From assembly GCA_003142075.1 (NCBI GenBank), contig PLOL01000018.1, forward strand, positions 1 through 35,041: a stretch of 35,041 bases of DNA. Reading direction: 5' to 3'. Shown piece after piece: positions 7,063-13,160 of the stretch. Each line of letters opens with the position of its first letter. The first letter of the stretch is position 1. Under the pieces are notes generated by a model, which did no database searches, had not been told where the DNA came from, and saw only the letters and a program-made list of their open reading frames with translations. The DNA is from Patescibacteria group bacterium (GTDB lineage Bacteria > Patescibacteriota > Minisyncoccia > Phycocordibacterales > GWA1-40-21). The translations under genes and the position numbers were made by a program.

Positions 7063-8805
7063 ATGGAAAACGAAAAACTACACAGAATGAGACATTCACT
7101 CGCCCACCTTCTCGGTGCTGCAGTCAAAGAATTATATCCAGATGCAAAAATTGCAACAGGACCAGCAATTGAAAATGGTTTTTATTATGACTTTGATTTT
7201 TCCGCTCCTATAACAGACAAAGATCTTGGAAAAATTGAACAGAAAATGCGTGAGCTTGTAAAAAAAATAAAATCTTTTGATAAAGCTGAAATTTCACAGA
7301 AAGATGCAGAAAAACTTTTCGCTGGAAATCCTTACAAGCTTGAACTCATCGATGAATATTCAAAAGAAGGAAAAACTCTCACAACTTACACTTCGGGAGA
7401 TTTTACAGACCTTTGTGCCGGACCTCATGTTGAGTCTATGGATGAAATAAAAAATGTCGCATGGAAGCTTGAAAGAGTTGCCGGGGCTTACTGGAAAGGC
7501 AATGAAGATAACAAAATGCTCACAAGAATTTATGGTTTGGCTTTTGAAACAAAAGATGAACTTGATGCATATTTAAAAAGAATTGAGGAAGCAAAAGCCC
7601 GTGATCACAAAAAACTTGGAAAAGAGCTTGGGCTTTTTGTATTTTCAGATCTTGTTGGTCCAGGACTTCCACTTTACACATTCAAGGGCGCAATTGTCAG
7701 ACGAGAAATTATAAATTACTCAAATGAATTGCAAAAAACAATCGGTTATCAAGAAGTTCATACTCCAAATATAAACAAGGGTGAATTATTCAAAGTTTCA
7801 GGTCATTATGAAAAATATCTTGGAAGTATGTTAAAGGTTTTTTCAAATTTTTCAAAAGAAGAATATTTCTTGAAACCTATGAATTGCCCACAGCACACGC
7901 AGATTTATGCTTCTGAAGGAAGAAGTTACAGAGATTTACCTATCAGAATTGCTGATTTTGCAAACCTTTACAGAGATGAAAAACCTGGAGAATTGAATGG
8001 ACTTACAAGATTGAAGTGTTTTTGCCAAGATGACGGTCACGCTTTCTGCAGAGAAGACCAGATAAAAGATGAATTCGTAAATGTTTTGGAAATAATCAAA
8101 AAAGCTCTTGCAACTTATAAAATGGAATACACCATCCGTCTTTCGCTTTGGGATCCAGCAAAACCGGAAAAATATTTGGGCGGAGCGGAAGTTTGGGACA
8201 AATCACAAAAAATACTTGAAGATATTCTTATAGAAAATAAAATTGAATATGTAAAAGCTGTCGGCGAGGCTGCCATCTATGGACCAAAAATGGATATAGT
8301 TACAAAAGATTCTCTTGGAAGAGAATGGCAGATTTCTACGATACAACTAGACCTTATAATGCCTGAGAGATTTAAACTTACATACACAGATAAAGATGGG
8401 CAACAAAAAACTCCTATGATGATTCATAGAGCTATTATCGGAAGCCCGGAAAGATTTATGGGAATACTTATTGAACATTATTCTGGAAACTTCCCCCTTT
8501 GGCTCGCTCCAGTTCAAGTAAAAATAATTCCAATCAGAGAAAATCATAACGAGCACGCGGAAAAAATTGCAAAAGAATTAAAAACTCTAGATTTCAGAGT
8601 TGATTGCGATACAAAAGAAGGAAACATGGGAGGAAAAGTCCGTGATGCAAAAAATATGAAAATTCCTTACACAATAATTATCGGCGACAAAGATATCGAA
8701 GCAAAAAAGATTTCTGTCGAATCTCGCGACAAAGGCCAGCTCGGACAAATGGATTTGAAAGATTTTATTGAAAAAATTGAGAAGGAAAGAAAAAATAGAG
8801 AGTAA
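7063..8805 (+). CDS. thrS: threonyl-tRNA synthetase lacking the TGS domain
   Basis: Charges tRNA-Thr with threonine. At 580 aa it is about 60 aa shorter than the usual bacterial enzyme because it begins directly at the editing domain (HRMRHSLAHLLGAAV, with HxxxH, and later DLCAGPHV). The N-terminal TGS domain is absent. The class II core follows: KPMNCPQHTQIYASEGRSYR with the zinc-ligand Cys, motif 2 around ANLYRDEKPGEL, and motif 3 around HRAIIGSPERFMGILIEHY. The C-terminal anticodon-binding domain starts near VQVKIIPIRENHNEHA. No Shine-Dalgarno precedes the ATG. Expression is predicted to be controlled by the T-box just upstream. A terminator follows at 8811-8846. Confidence 0.97.
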   Translation: MENEKLHRMRHSLAHLLGAAVKELYPDAKIATGPAIENGFYYDFDFSAPITDKDLGKIEQKMRELVKKIKSFDKAEISQKDAEKLFAGNPYKLELIDEYSKEGKTLTTYTSGDFTDLCAGPHVESMDEIKNVAWKLERVAGAYWKGNEDNKMLTRIYGLAFETKDELDAYLKRIEEAKARDHKKLGKELGLFVFSDLVGPGLPLYTFKGAIVRREIINYSNELQKTIGYQEVHTPNINKGELFKVSGHYEKYLGSMLKVFSNFSKEEYFLKPMNCPQHTQIYASEGRSYRDLPIRIADFANLYRDEKPGELNGLTRLKCFCQDDGHAFCREDQIKDEFVNVLEIIKKALATYKMEYTIRLSLWDPAKPEKYLGGAEVWDKSQKILEDILIENKIEYVKAVGEAAIYGPKMDIVTKDSLGREWQISTIQLDLIMPERFKLTYTDKDGQQKTPMMIHRAIIGSPERFMGILIEHYSGNFPLWLAPVQVKIIPIRENHNEHAEKIAKELKTLDFRVDCDTKEGNMGGKVRDAKNMKIPYTIIIGDKDIEAKKISVESRDKGQLGQMDLKDFIEKIEKERKNRE

Positions 8806-8810
8806 TTATT

Positions 8811-8846
8811 AAAAAAACCGCGCTGTAAAAGCGCGGTTTTTTTTTT
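8811..8846. terminator. bidirectional terminator between thrS and the next gene
   Basis: The stem AAAAAAACCGCGCT / AGCGCGGTTTTTTT (8811-8824 and 8830-8843) has a 5-nt loop. T runs lie on both strands, so it can end thrS and the converging minus-strand gene. Confidence 0.93.
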
Positions 8847-9309
8847 AAAATAAATCAAAGTGAAAAATACTTCTGAACTTGTCTTTTATTAATGTTTGAT
8901 TAAATACGGCATGAATCTCATCCATATCAGTGACCCTCATGAAATCACATTCCTCGTGCAAGCCTCTGATTTCCTCCCGCATAGAATACGGATTTTTTAT
9001 CATCAGACATAGTGCAACAATTAATCCTTTTTCATATCCTCTCAAAATCCAGCCAACCAAATAATGAACATAGCCAATAATCCAAAATATAATTTCACGG
9101 ATCATGTCAAATATCATTTGGTTAACGCTAGCTACAAAACCTGCCAAGAGCAAAAGGATAATTAATATAATGAGAAGAAAGTCTGGATAATTTTTAAAAA
9201 GGCTTAAAACCTCTGGCTCCGAGATAAGAACAATTTCTGCAAATACAACAGAGACAAAAACTGCCAAACGAAAAATTATTTCAACAACCATATCAAAGAA
9301 TTCACTCAT
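8845..9309 (-). CDS. small membrane protein, 154 aa, SD-type orphan
   Basis: Unrecognised integral membrane protein. I place the start at the ATG 9307-9309 (MSEFFDMVVEIIFRLAVF) because GGGGGTGG lies just upstream; a longer frame to 9354 has no such site. Predicted membrane segments are at about 11-30, 43-62 and 73-104, with the last part possibly two helices. A soluble, acidic, Cys-containing tail follows (GLHEECDFMRVTDMDEIHAV). It has its own TTGTGA-16-TAAAAT promoter and shares the bidirectional terminator with thrS. The function is unknown; its neighbour at 9419 is also a small membrane protein. Confidence 0.75.
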   Translation of the reverse strand: MSEFFDMVVEIIFRLAVFVSVVFAEIVLISEPEVLSLFKNYPDFLLIILIILLLLAGFVASVNQMIFDMIREIIFWIIGYVHYLVGWILRGYEKGLIVALCLMIKNPYSMREEIRGLHEECDFMRVTDMDEIHAVFNQTLIKDKFRSIFHFDLF

Positions 9310-9328
9310 TTTCCACCCCCAATTTTTT

Positions 9329-9356
9329 ATTTTAAAAGCAACAAATCTAATCACAA
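9329..9356 (-). promoter_or_regulatory. candidate promoter for the 8845-9309 gene
   Basis: On the minus strand TTGTGA (9351-9356), 16 nt, TAAAAT (9329-9334). The -35 matches consensus at four of six positions. Confidence 0.5.
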
Positions 9357-9376
9357 TGCTAGCATGAAAAAATAAA

Positions 9377-9410
9377 AAACAAAACCGCCTTTTTATGGAC
9401 GGTTTTTGTT
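9377..9410 (-). terminator. terminator of the 9419-9673 gene
   Basis: An imperfect hairpin with AACAAAAACCG..CGGTTTTGTTTT arms follows the stop codon on the minus strand and ends in T-rich sequence. Confidence 0.7.
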
Positions 9411-9418
9411 TAAAACAT

Positions 9419-9673
9419 TTAGAAATGGCTGTAGTTTGTTTTTAGATACCGCAAATAATCTTTTTTATAGATTAAAACCAGTATTATCTGCAATATCACA
9501 AAAAAAATTAACCATAAAGCCGCCGCTATCAGCAATATGATTGCCAATATAAACGGGGTCGTTTCTATGTGTAAAATTAACACACAAAAGGCAAGAAAGA
9601 CGACTGAAATAATAAAACTGATAACCTTAATCCATTCATTCAGTGCCTCAAATTTCATAAGCAGTTTGAACAT
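9419..9673 (-). CDS. small membrane protein, 84 aa, SD-type orphan
   Basis: Unrecognised. The start is the ATG at 9671-9673 (MFKLLMKFEALNEWIKVISF) because AAAAGGAGGTGG precedes it by a normal spacing; an in-frame upstream ATG at 9724 has none. Two strong hydrophobic segments (about 15-35 and 40-65) are followed by a basic tail (YKKDYLRYLKTNYSHF), so it is probably a two-pass protein with the tail in the cytoplasm. A terminator lies at 9377-9410. Together with the 8845-9309 gene it forms a pair of small membrane-protein units on the same strand. Confidence 0.72.
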   Translation of the reverse strand: MFKLLMKFEALNEWIKVISFIISVVFLAFCVLILHIETTPFILAIILLIAAALWLIFFVILQIILVLIYKKDYLRYLKTNYSHF

Positions 9674-9726
9674 AGATATACCACCTCCTTTTTGATAATG
9701 AACAATTTTTAAATATGTTAGCACAA

Positions 9727-9781
9727 AAAAACAAAATTAAAAGGGCGGCCGCTTCGCGGCCGCCCTTTTAATTTTGTTTTT
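9727..9781. repeat. 26-bp perfect hairpin with a TTC loop
   Basis: The arms 9727-9752 and 9756-9781 are fully complementary. The GC core is GGGCGGCCGC / GCGGCCGCCC, with A/T-rich outer arms and a loop of TTC. T runs occur on both strands, so it could terminate in either direction. However, the minus-strand gene upstream already has a terminator at 9880-9913, and no plus-strand gene ends here. Confidence 0.9.
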
Positions 9782-9790
9782 ATCGTAGAT

Positions 9791-9854
9791 CGATTCGCGA
9801 AAGTGTAATCACTTAAGTGAAGCGAGTCGTGCATAGTAGTCCGCGGAGGCGGAC
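9791..9854. repeat. GC-rich palindromic intergenic element
   Basis: Three small inverted repeats sit together: CGATTCGC / GCGAGTCG (9791-9798 and 9822-9829, one G-T), enclosing AAGTG TAAT CACTT (9801-9814), then GTCCGC GGAG GCGGAC (9839-9854). No gene is seen. Confidence 0.7.
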
Positions 9855-9879
9855 ACTTATAACGAAAAGAAAACCTGGC

Positions 9880-9913
9880 ATTTTAAAAGCCGTCTTGAAA
9901 CGGCTTTTAAAAT
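9880..9913 (-). terminator. terminator of the surface repeat protein gene
   Basis: The 14-bp stem ATTTTAAAAGCCGT / ACGGCTTTTAAAAT lies just past the stop codon at 9919. Confidence 0.85.
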
Positions 9914-9918
9914 TTTTC

Positions 9919-11055
9919 TTAAATATACTTTTCCAAATCATTTTCCCCCACAGCTGTCCAATCCGTTCCAGACATTTTTTTGATAGTTTCCGAAGCATTA
10001 ATTTTGCCGAGTTTTGAAAGCTTAAATATTTTTATGGAAGCATCTGAAGAAAGCAAAACTTTATTCAATCTCGCATAATCTTCAATCTGCTTCAATTCAT
10101 TTCCTTCATTTGAAATCTTTGTTTTAACTTTTTCAGAATTTGCCGAGATACTAGAAACATTTTCAGTGGCAAGAACTTCCGAAGCCGATTTGTTTTTCAA
10201 AAACATATAAGCCAGCATCGCGCTCCAAAGCAATAAAATTGAAATGAATAATATAGAACTTGTAACATCATCAAATCCGGTATAAGGAACTGAGCTCAAA
10301 TATACGGACGAAAGATTTGTGTTCGTATCGTTATAAGAAAGGACCTGATTATTTGTCGTTGGTGTCGTGTAAGTCGGAGTATAAGTTGTCGAAGTATTTG
10401 CAACCGTGCTTGGAATTATATCAACTGAACAAGTTCTTGTAACACTTTGTCCGTTTGAAGTAATCACCAAATTCATATATTCCAAACCTGTGTACTGATA
10501 ATATTGAGAAACATATTGTCCAGAGTACGAATTATTGTAACTGTCTGTCCAATAATAATTGTAAGCTCCATTTCCTCCAGAAGCTGAAGCGGACCAGTTG
10601 ATTGTATTTCCAGCATTCGCACTAGAGACAGTTGCAGTGCATGAACCATCGAGAGCTGCGTAAGTCGGATAAGAATAGTATGGATAATAATAACTTTGTG
10701 TCGTCGGATAAACATTAGCATTTCCGCAATTTGCCGTTACTGACTGCCCGTTCGATGTCACCGTAACATTTGCTGTTTTTGTTCCGGCTGAAATATAATT
10801 TTGCGAAACATAACTTGAATATCCAAAAAGTCCGTCTGTTCCTGACCATGAATAAGAATAAGCTCCGTTTCCGCCGGACACTGAAGCAGACCATCCTATT
10901 GAATTATCGGTTTGAATTGAATATGAATTCGGCTGGCAAGAAACTTGCAAAGCTGGATAATAATATTGCGCGTTTGATACAGCCGGAATAATAAAGCCAG
11001 CCAGCAAAACAATTGCGACAGCTGAATATTTAGTTATTTTTTGTATGTTTTTCAT
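9919..11055 (-). CDS. secreted PKD-like repeat protein with a sortase-type signal and a long tail
   Basis: This 378-aa protein has a signal peptide (1-29, cleaved after SNA) and two similar Cys-bracketed modules at about 40-110 and 139-209. Each has SASxSGGNGAYxYxW and TSNGQSVTxxC, resembling PKD/SprB-like beta-sandwich repeats. A Tyr-rich segment separates them and a Thr/Pro-rich linker follows. VPYTG (256-260) precedes a hydrophobic helix (266-286) and lysines, resembling an LPxTG-type sorting signal. Unusually, about 90 more residues follow the helix instead of a few basic ones. The sortase gene lies 56 nt upstream on the same strand, so it is the likely partner. The promoter is TTGACT-17-TAATAC with 6 nt to the ATG, a leaderless geometry. 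It is probably displayed on the cell surface; adhesion is a guess. Confidence 0.82.
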   Translation of the reverse strand: MKNIQKITKYSAVAIVLLAGFIIPAVSNAQYYYPALQVSCQPNSYSIQTDNSIGWSASVSGGNGAYSYSWSGTDGLFGYSSYVSQNYISAGTKTANVTVTSNGQSVTANCGNANVYPTTQSYYYPYYSYPTYAALDGSCTATVSSANAGNTINWSASASGGNGAYNYYWTDSYNNSYSGQYVSQYYQYTGLEYMNLVITSNGQSVTRTCSVDIIPSTVANTSTTYTPTYTTPTTNNQVLSYNDTNTNLSSVYLSSVPYTGFDDVTSSILFISILLLWSAMLAYMFLKNKSASEVLATENVSSISANSEKVKTKISNEGNELKQIEDYARLNKVLLSSDASIKIFKLSKLGKINASETIKKMSGTDWTAVGENDLEKYI

Positions 11056-11061
11056 ATCTTT

Positions 11062-11090
11062 GTATTACATCTAATTTTTATATAAGTCAA
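11062..11090 (-). promoter_or_regulatory. leaderless promoter of the surface repeat protein
   Basis: On the minus strand TTGACT (11085-11090), 17 nt, TAATAC (11062-11067), then 6 nt to the ATG. Transcription should start at the initiation codon. Confidence 0.75.
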
Positions 11091-11111
11091 GGAAGATAAT
11101 TTCACTGATTT

Positions 11112-11762
11112 TTAATTCGTGGTACTTGTAGCGGTAATTGGACTTTGAGAAACAAATTCAGACTGGACGACAAATCTGTCTTCTTTTGTCGCGAAGTTAT
11201 CACAAGTGGAAAGAGTCAGCATTTTTGTCTTGGTATCAAACACAACTAAAGCTTGATCCGCGGTTGTCATGGTTACAGACAAAACTTTATAAGTGTAAAC
11301 ATTATCGCTTGAATAAAGATATATCAAATCTCCTTCTTTCAAAGTATTCAGTCCATTGAAAGTTTTGAAAGCTTGATTATTTACAATTTTAATTCTGGTA
11401 TTATGCCCGAAAATATAAATATTTCCATTTCCTCCGGGAAGTCCTGACCCTGGATATCTTACAGCTCCACTCAAAAGATAATTATCAAGTGCATCTATAC
11501 TCGTAGTTGCAGGATTGTAGACTTGAGCATTGACCCCAATAGCGGGAATCTGAATACTCAAAGGAAGTTCTCCGACTTCATTACCTTTTGATTCCTGAAT
11601 AGGAGCTCTGCCTATGAAAGACTTGAATTCCTCGGGAACCAAGCCAAAAAGATACAAAATCGAAAATGTAATTGTAAGAATTATAAAAAGATTCAAGAAA
11701 AAATACCCCTTGTTTTGCCAAATTAAGCTTATTATTCCTTGTTTTTTTTGTTGTTTATCCAT
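11112..11762 (-). CDS. sortase
   Basis: This 216-aa membrane-anchored transpeptidase has a cytoplasmic basic start (MDKQQKKQG), one transmembrane helix (about 19-41) and then the sortase beta-barrel. The catalytic triad is visible: His120 in NIYIFGHN, Cys187 in LTLSTC, and Arg196 in KEDRFVV. LSIQIPAIGVNAQV is the usual opening strand. The sequence looks closest to class E/D-type sortases, although the class is not certain. Sortases cut a C-terminal sorting motif and join the protein to an envelope acceptor. The only candidate substrate in the window is the adjacent VPYTG protein. It has a strong promoter (TTGACT-16-TATAAT) divergent from the 11871 gene, no Shine-Dalgarno, and no terminator before the next gene. 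Confidence 0.93.
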   Translation of the reverse strand: MDKQQKKQGIISLIWQNKGYFFLNLFIILTITFSILYLFGLVPEEFKSFIGRAPIQESKGNEVGELPLSIQIPAIGVNAQVYNPATTSIDALDNYLLSGAVRYPGSGLPGGNGNIYIFGHNTRIKIVNNQAFKTFNGLNTLKEGDLIYLYSSDNVYTYKVLSVTMTTADQALVVFDTKTKMLTLSTCDNFATKEDRFVVQSEFVSQSPITATSTTN

Positions 11763-11792
11763 AATGCGTGTTTTGGTTTGTTTAATGACTCA

Positions 11793-11820
11793 ATTATACT
11801 AGCTTGACAATAAAAGTCAA
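11793..11820 (-). promoter_or_regulatory. sortase promoter
   Basis: On the minus strand TTGACT (11815-11820), 16 nt, TATAAT (11793-11798). Its -35 box forms one half of an inverted repeat shared with the divergent promoter. Confidence 0.85.
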
Positions 11821-11832
11821 GTAGTGTATAGT
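11804..11832 (+). promoter_or_regulatory. promoter of the CARDB/PKD-like protein gene
   Basis: TTGACA (11804-11809), 17 nt, TATAGT (11827-11832). TTGAC...GTCAA (11804-11808 and 11816-11820) joins it to the sortase promoter; the two promoters overlap. Confidence 0.85.
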
Positions 11833-11870
11833 ATTGTTTCATTAATTTAATCAATAAAAAAACAAATTTT

Positions 11871-12911
11871 ATGAATAAAGACGTTACAACAAAAGAAATA
11901 ACACCGGTAGTAGTAAAGAAAACATTCTGGGAAAAAACCAAGGAATCTTTTCATGTTGCTTTGATATCGGCAGGAATCATTCTTGCAATTTTACTTTTGG
12001 TCTGGGTTCCATTCAAACTCATTCCATCAATCTACAGCCATGGTTCAAACTTCGTATCTACTTCCCTTTCATCTTTGTTTATTCCTAGTGAATCAACTTC
12101 GACTCAGCAAACTGCTCCAGAAAATGCGCTTATAACAACAGCAACAACCAGCCAAACTACAAATGCGTCAGCTGCAAAAACATCTTCTGCTCAAGTACAG
12201 CAAGTCGCATATTATGGCGAACCAGATTTGGCGATAACTCTTATAGGAACAGGTATCATAGATCCAGCTTCAAAACAATTTATCCAGACAAATTATGCCG
12301 GTATGAACGATGAAGTTGCGATGAAATTCCAAGTAAAAAATATCGGAACAAATGTTTCCGGAGCTTGGCAGCTTAGAATAAATTCGCCTTCAAGAACGAC
12401 ACCTTATTATGATTCTCCTTATCAGCAATCAATAAAACCGGGAGACAGCATGATATTCACAGCAAGTTTTGACAGTCCAGTAACTACAGGCATCAACACT
12501 GCTTACGTAACTGTTGATCCTTTGAACATGATTGTCGAATCTTCAAAAGCAAATAATCAACTCATAGTTCCAATAGACATAAGCGGAACAAACTATGCTT
12601 ACGCAAATGCAAATAATTACGGAAGCGTCACAACGAATACTCCGGGAACTTTATACACTTGGACAAATATGAGCGTAAATTGTTTCGCAAATCCGCAAAC
12701 ATCATATGTCGGAAGCCCGATAACTTGGTACGCAACAGTATCAGGAGGAAACGGATACTACACATATTCATGGGCCGGATCAGATTTATTGAGCGCAAGC
12801 GAAAGCTTCACGACAAAGACTTACTACTCGGCAGGAACAAAAGCTGCCGTAGTAACAGTCACATCAAATGGACAATCTGTGACAGCACAATGTATGGCGA
12901 ATATAAATTAA
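11871..12911 (+). CDS. membrane-anchored CARDB / PKD-like surface protein
   Basis: This 346-aa type II membrane protein has a cytoplasmic N-terminus, a transmembrane helix at about 29-50 and a Ser/Thr/Ala-rich linker to about 115. A CARDB-like domain follows at about 118-237 (PDLAITLIGTG, MKFQVKNIGT, IKPGDSMIFTASF, VDPLNMIVESSKANNQ). The last module (269-343) is Cys-bracketed and nearly matches the repeats of the sortase-linked protein (ATVSGGNGYYTYSWAGSD, SAGTKAAVVTVTSNGQSVTA). There is no C-terminal sorting signal; anchoring is through the N-terminal helix. It is divergent from sortase with overlapping promoters, so co-regulation is likely. The leader is about 32 nt without a Shine-Dalgarno. 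CARDB domains are often adhesive or structural, but the ligand is unknown. Confidence 0.82.
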   Translation: MNKDVTTKEITPVVVKKTFWEKTKESFHVALISAGIILAILLLVWVPFKLIPSIYSHGSNFVSTSLSSLFIPSESTSTQQTAPENALITTATTSQTTNASAAKTSSAQVQQVAYYGEPDLAITLIGTGIIDPASKQFIQTNYAGMNDEVAMKFQVKNIGTNVSGAWQLRINSPSRTTPYYDSPYQQSIKPGDSMIFTASFDSPVTTGINTAYVTVDPLNMIVESSKANNQLIVPIDISGTNYAYANANNYGSVTTNTPGTLYTWTNMSVNCFANPQTSYVGSPITWYATVSGGNGYYTYSWAGSDLLSASESFTTKTYYSAGTKAAVVTVTSNGQSVTAQCMANIN

Positions 12912-12914
12912 GCT

Positions 12915-13085
12915 AAAAATTAAAAAGGCAGCCGCTAAGCGCGCGCACTGCAAACAATTGAAAAACACCCTGTGATTTATTGGGTGTTTTTCTTTTGCAG
13001 TGTGCGAGACGGAGCGCGACGGCGCGAGTCGGGGTCGAGCAAATTTTCTGCAGAAAATTATGCGTGACCGCCCTTTTTGATTTTG
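12915..13085. repeat. 170-nt structured intergenic element between convergent genes
   Basis: The outer arms AATTAAAAAGG / CCTTTTTGATT enclose a two-part hairpin. GCGCACTGCAA / TTGCAGTGTGC (12943-12953 and 12995-13005) surrounds the perfect 11-bp GAAAAACACCC / GGGTGTTTTTC (12960-12970 and 12982-12992). After GC-rich sequence comes the 18-nt palindrome AATTTTCTGCAGAAAATT. The inner hairpin could end the upstream gene, but the whole is far larger than a terminator. No credible ORF is present. Confidence 0.75.
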
Positions 13086-13090
13086 CGAAA

Positions 13091-13123
13091 TTACATCGCG
13101 TAAGTCCTCCAAGCGCGATGCAA
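13091..13123. repeat. hairpin downstream of gyrB
   Basis: TTACATCGCG and CGCGATGCAA form a 9-of-10-bp stem. It lies past the gyrB stop but lacks a clear T tract, so terminator function is uncertain. Confidence 0.5.
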
Positions 13124-13160
13124 TAATATTAGATTTTATTTTATAATTTTTAAATTCAAA

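Noticed and set aside
9817-10017. Plus-strand ORF across the palindromes and the end of the surface gene
   Set aside because: It is formed by structured intergenic DNA and the complement of a real gene, and lacks a Shine-Dalgarno or any recognisable protein feature.
9878-13085. Possible prophage or integrative element carrying the sortase locus
   Set aside because: No integrase, no attachment-site direct repeat next to a tRNA, and codon use resembles neighbouring genes; kept only as a question about the flanking palindromes.
12864-13112. Minus-strand 82-aa ORF in the structured element before gyrB
   Set aside because: It lies entirely on inverted repeats and the antisense of the CARDB gene; its composition is not protein-like.
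9727-13123. CRISPR array or insertion sequence around the palindromes
   Set aside because: No regularly spaced direct repeats, no transposase ORF and no target-site duplication can be seen.
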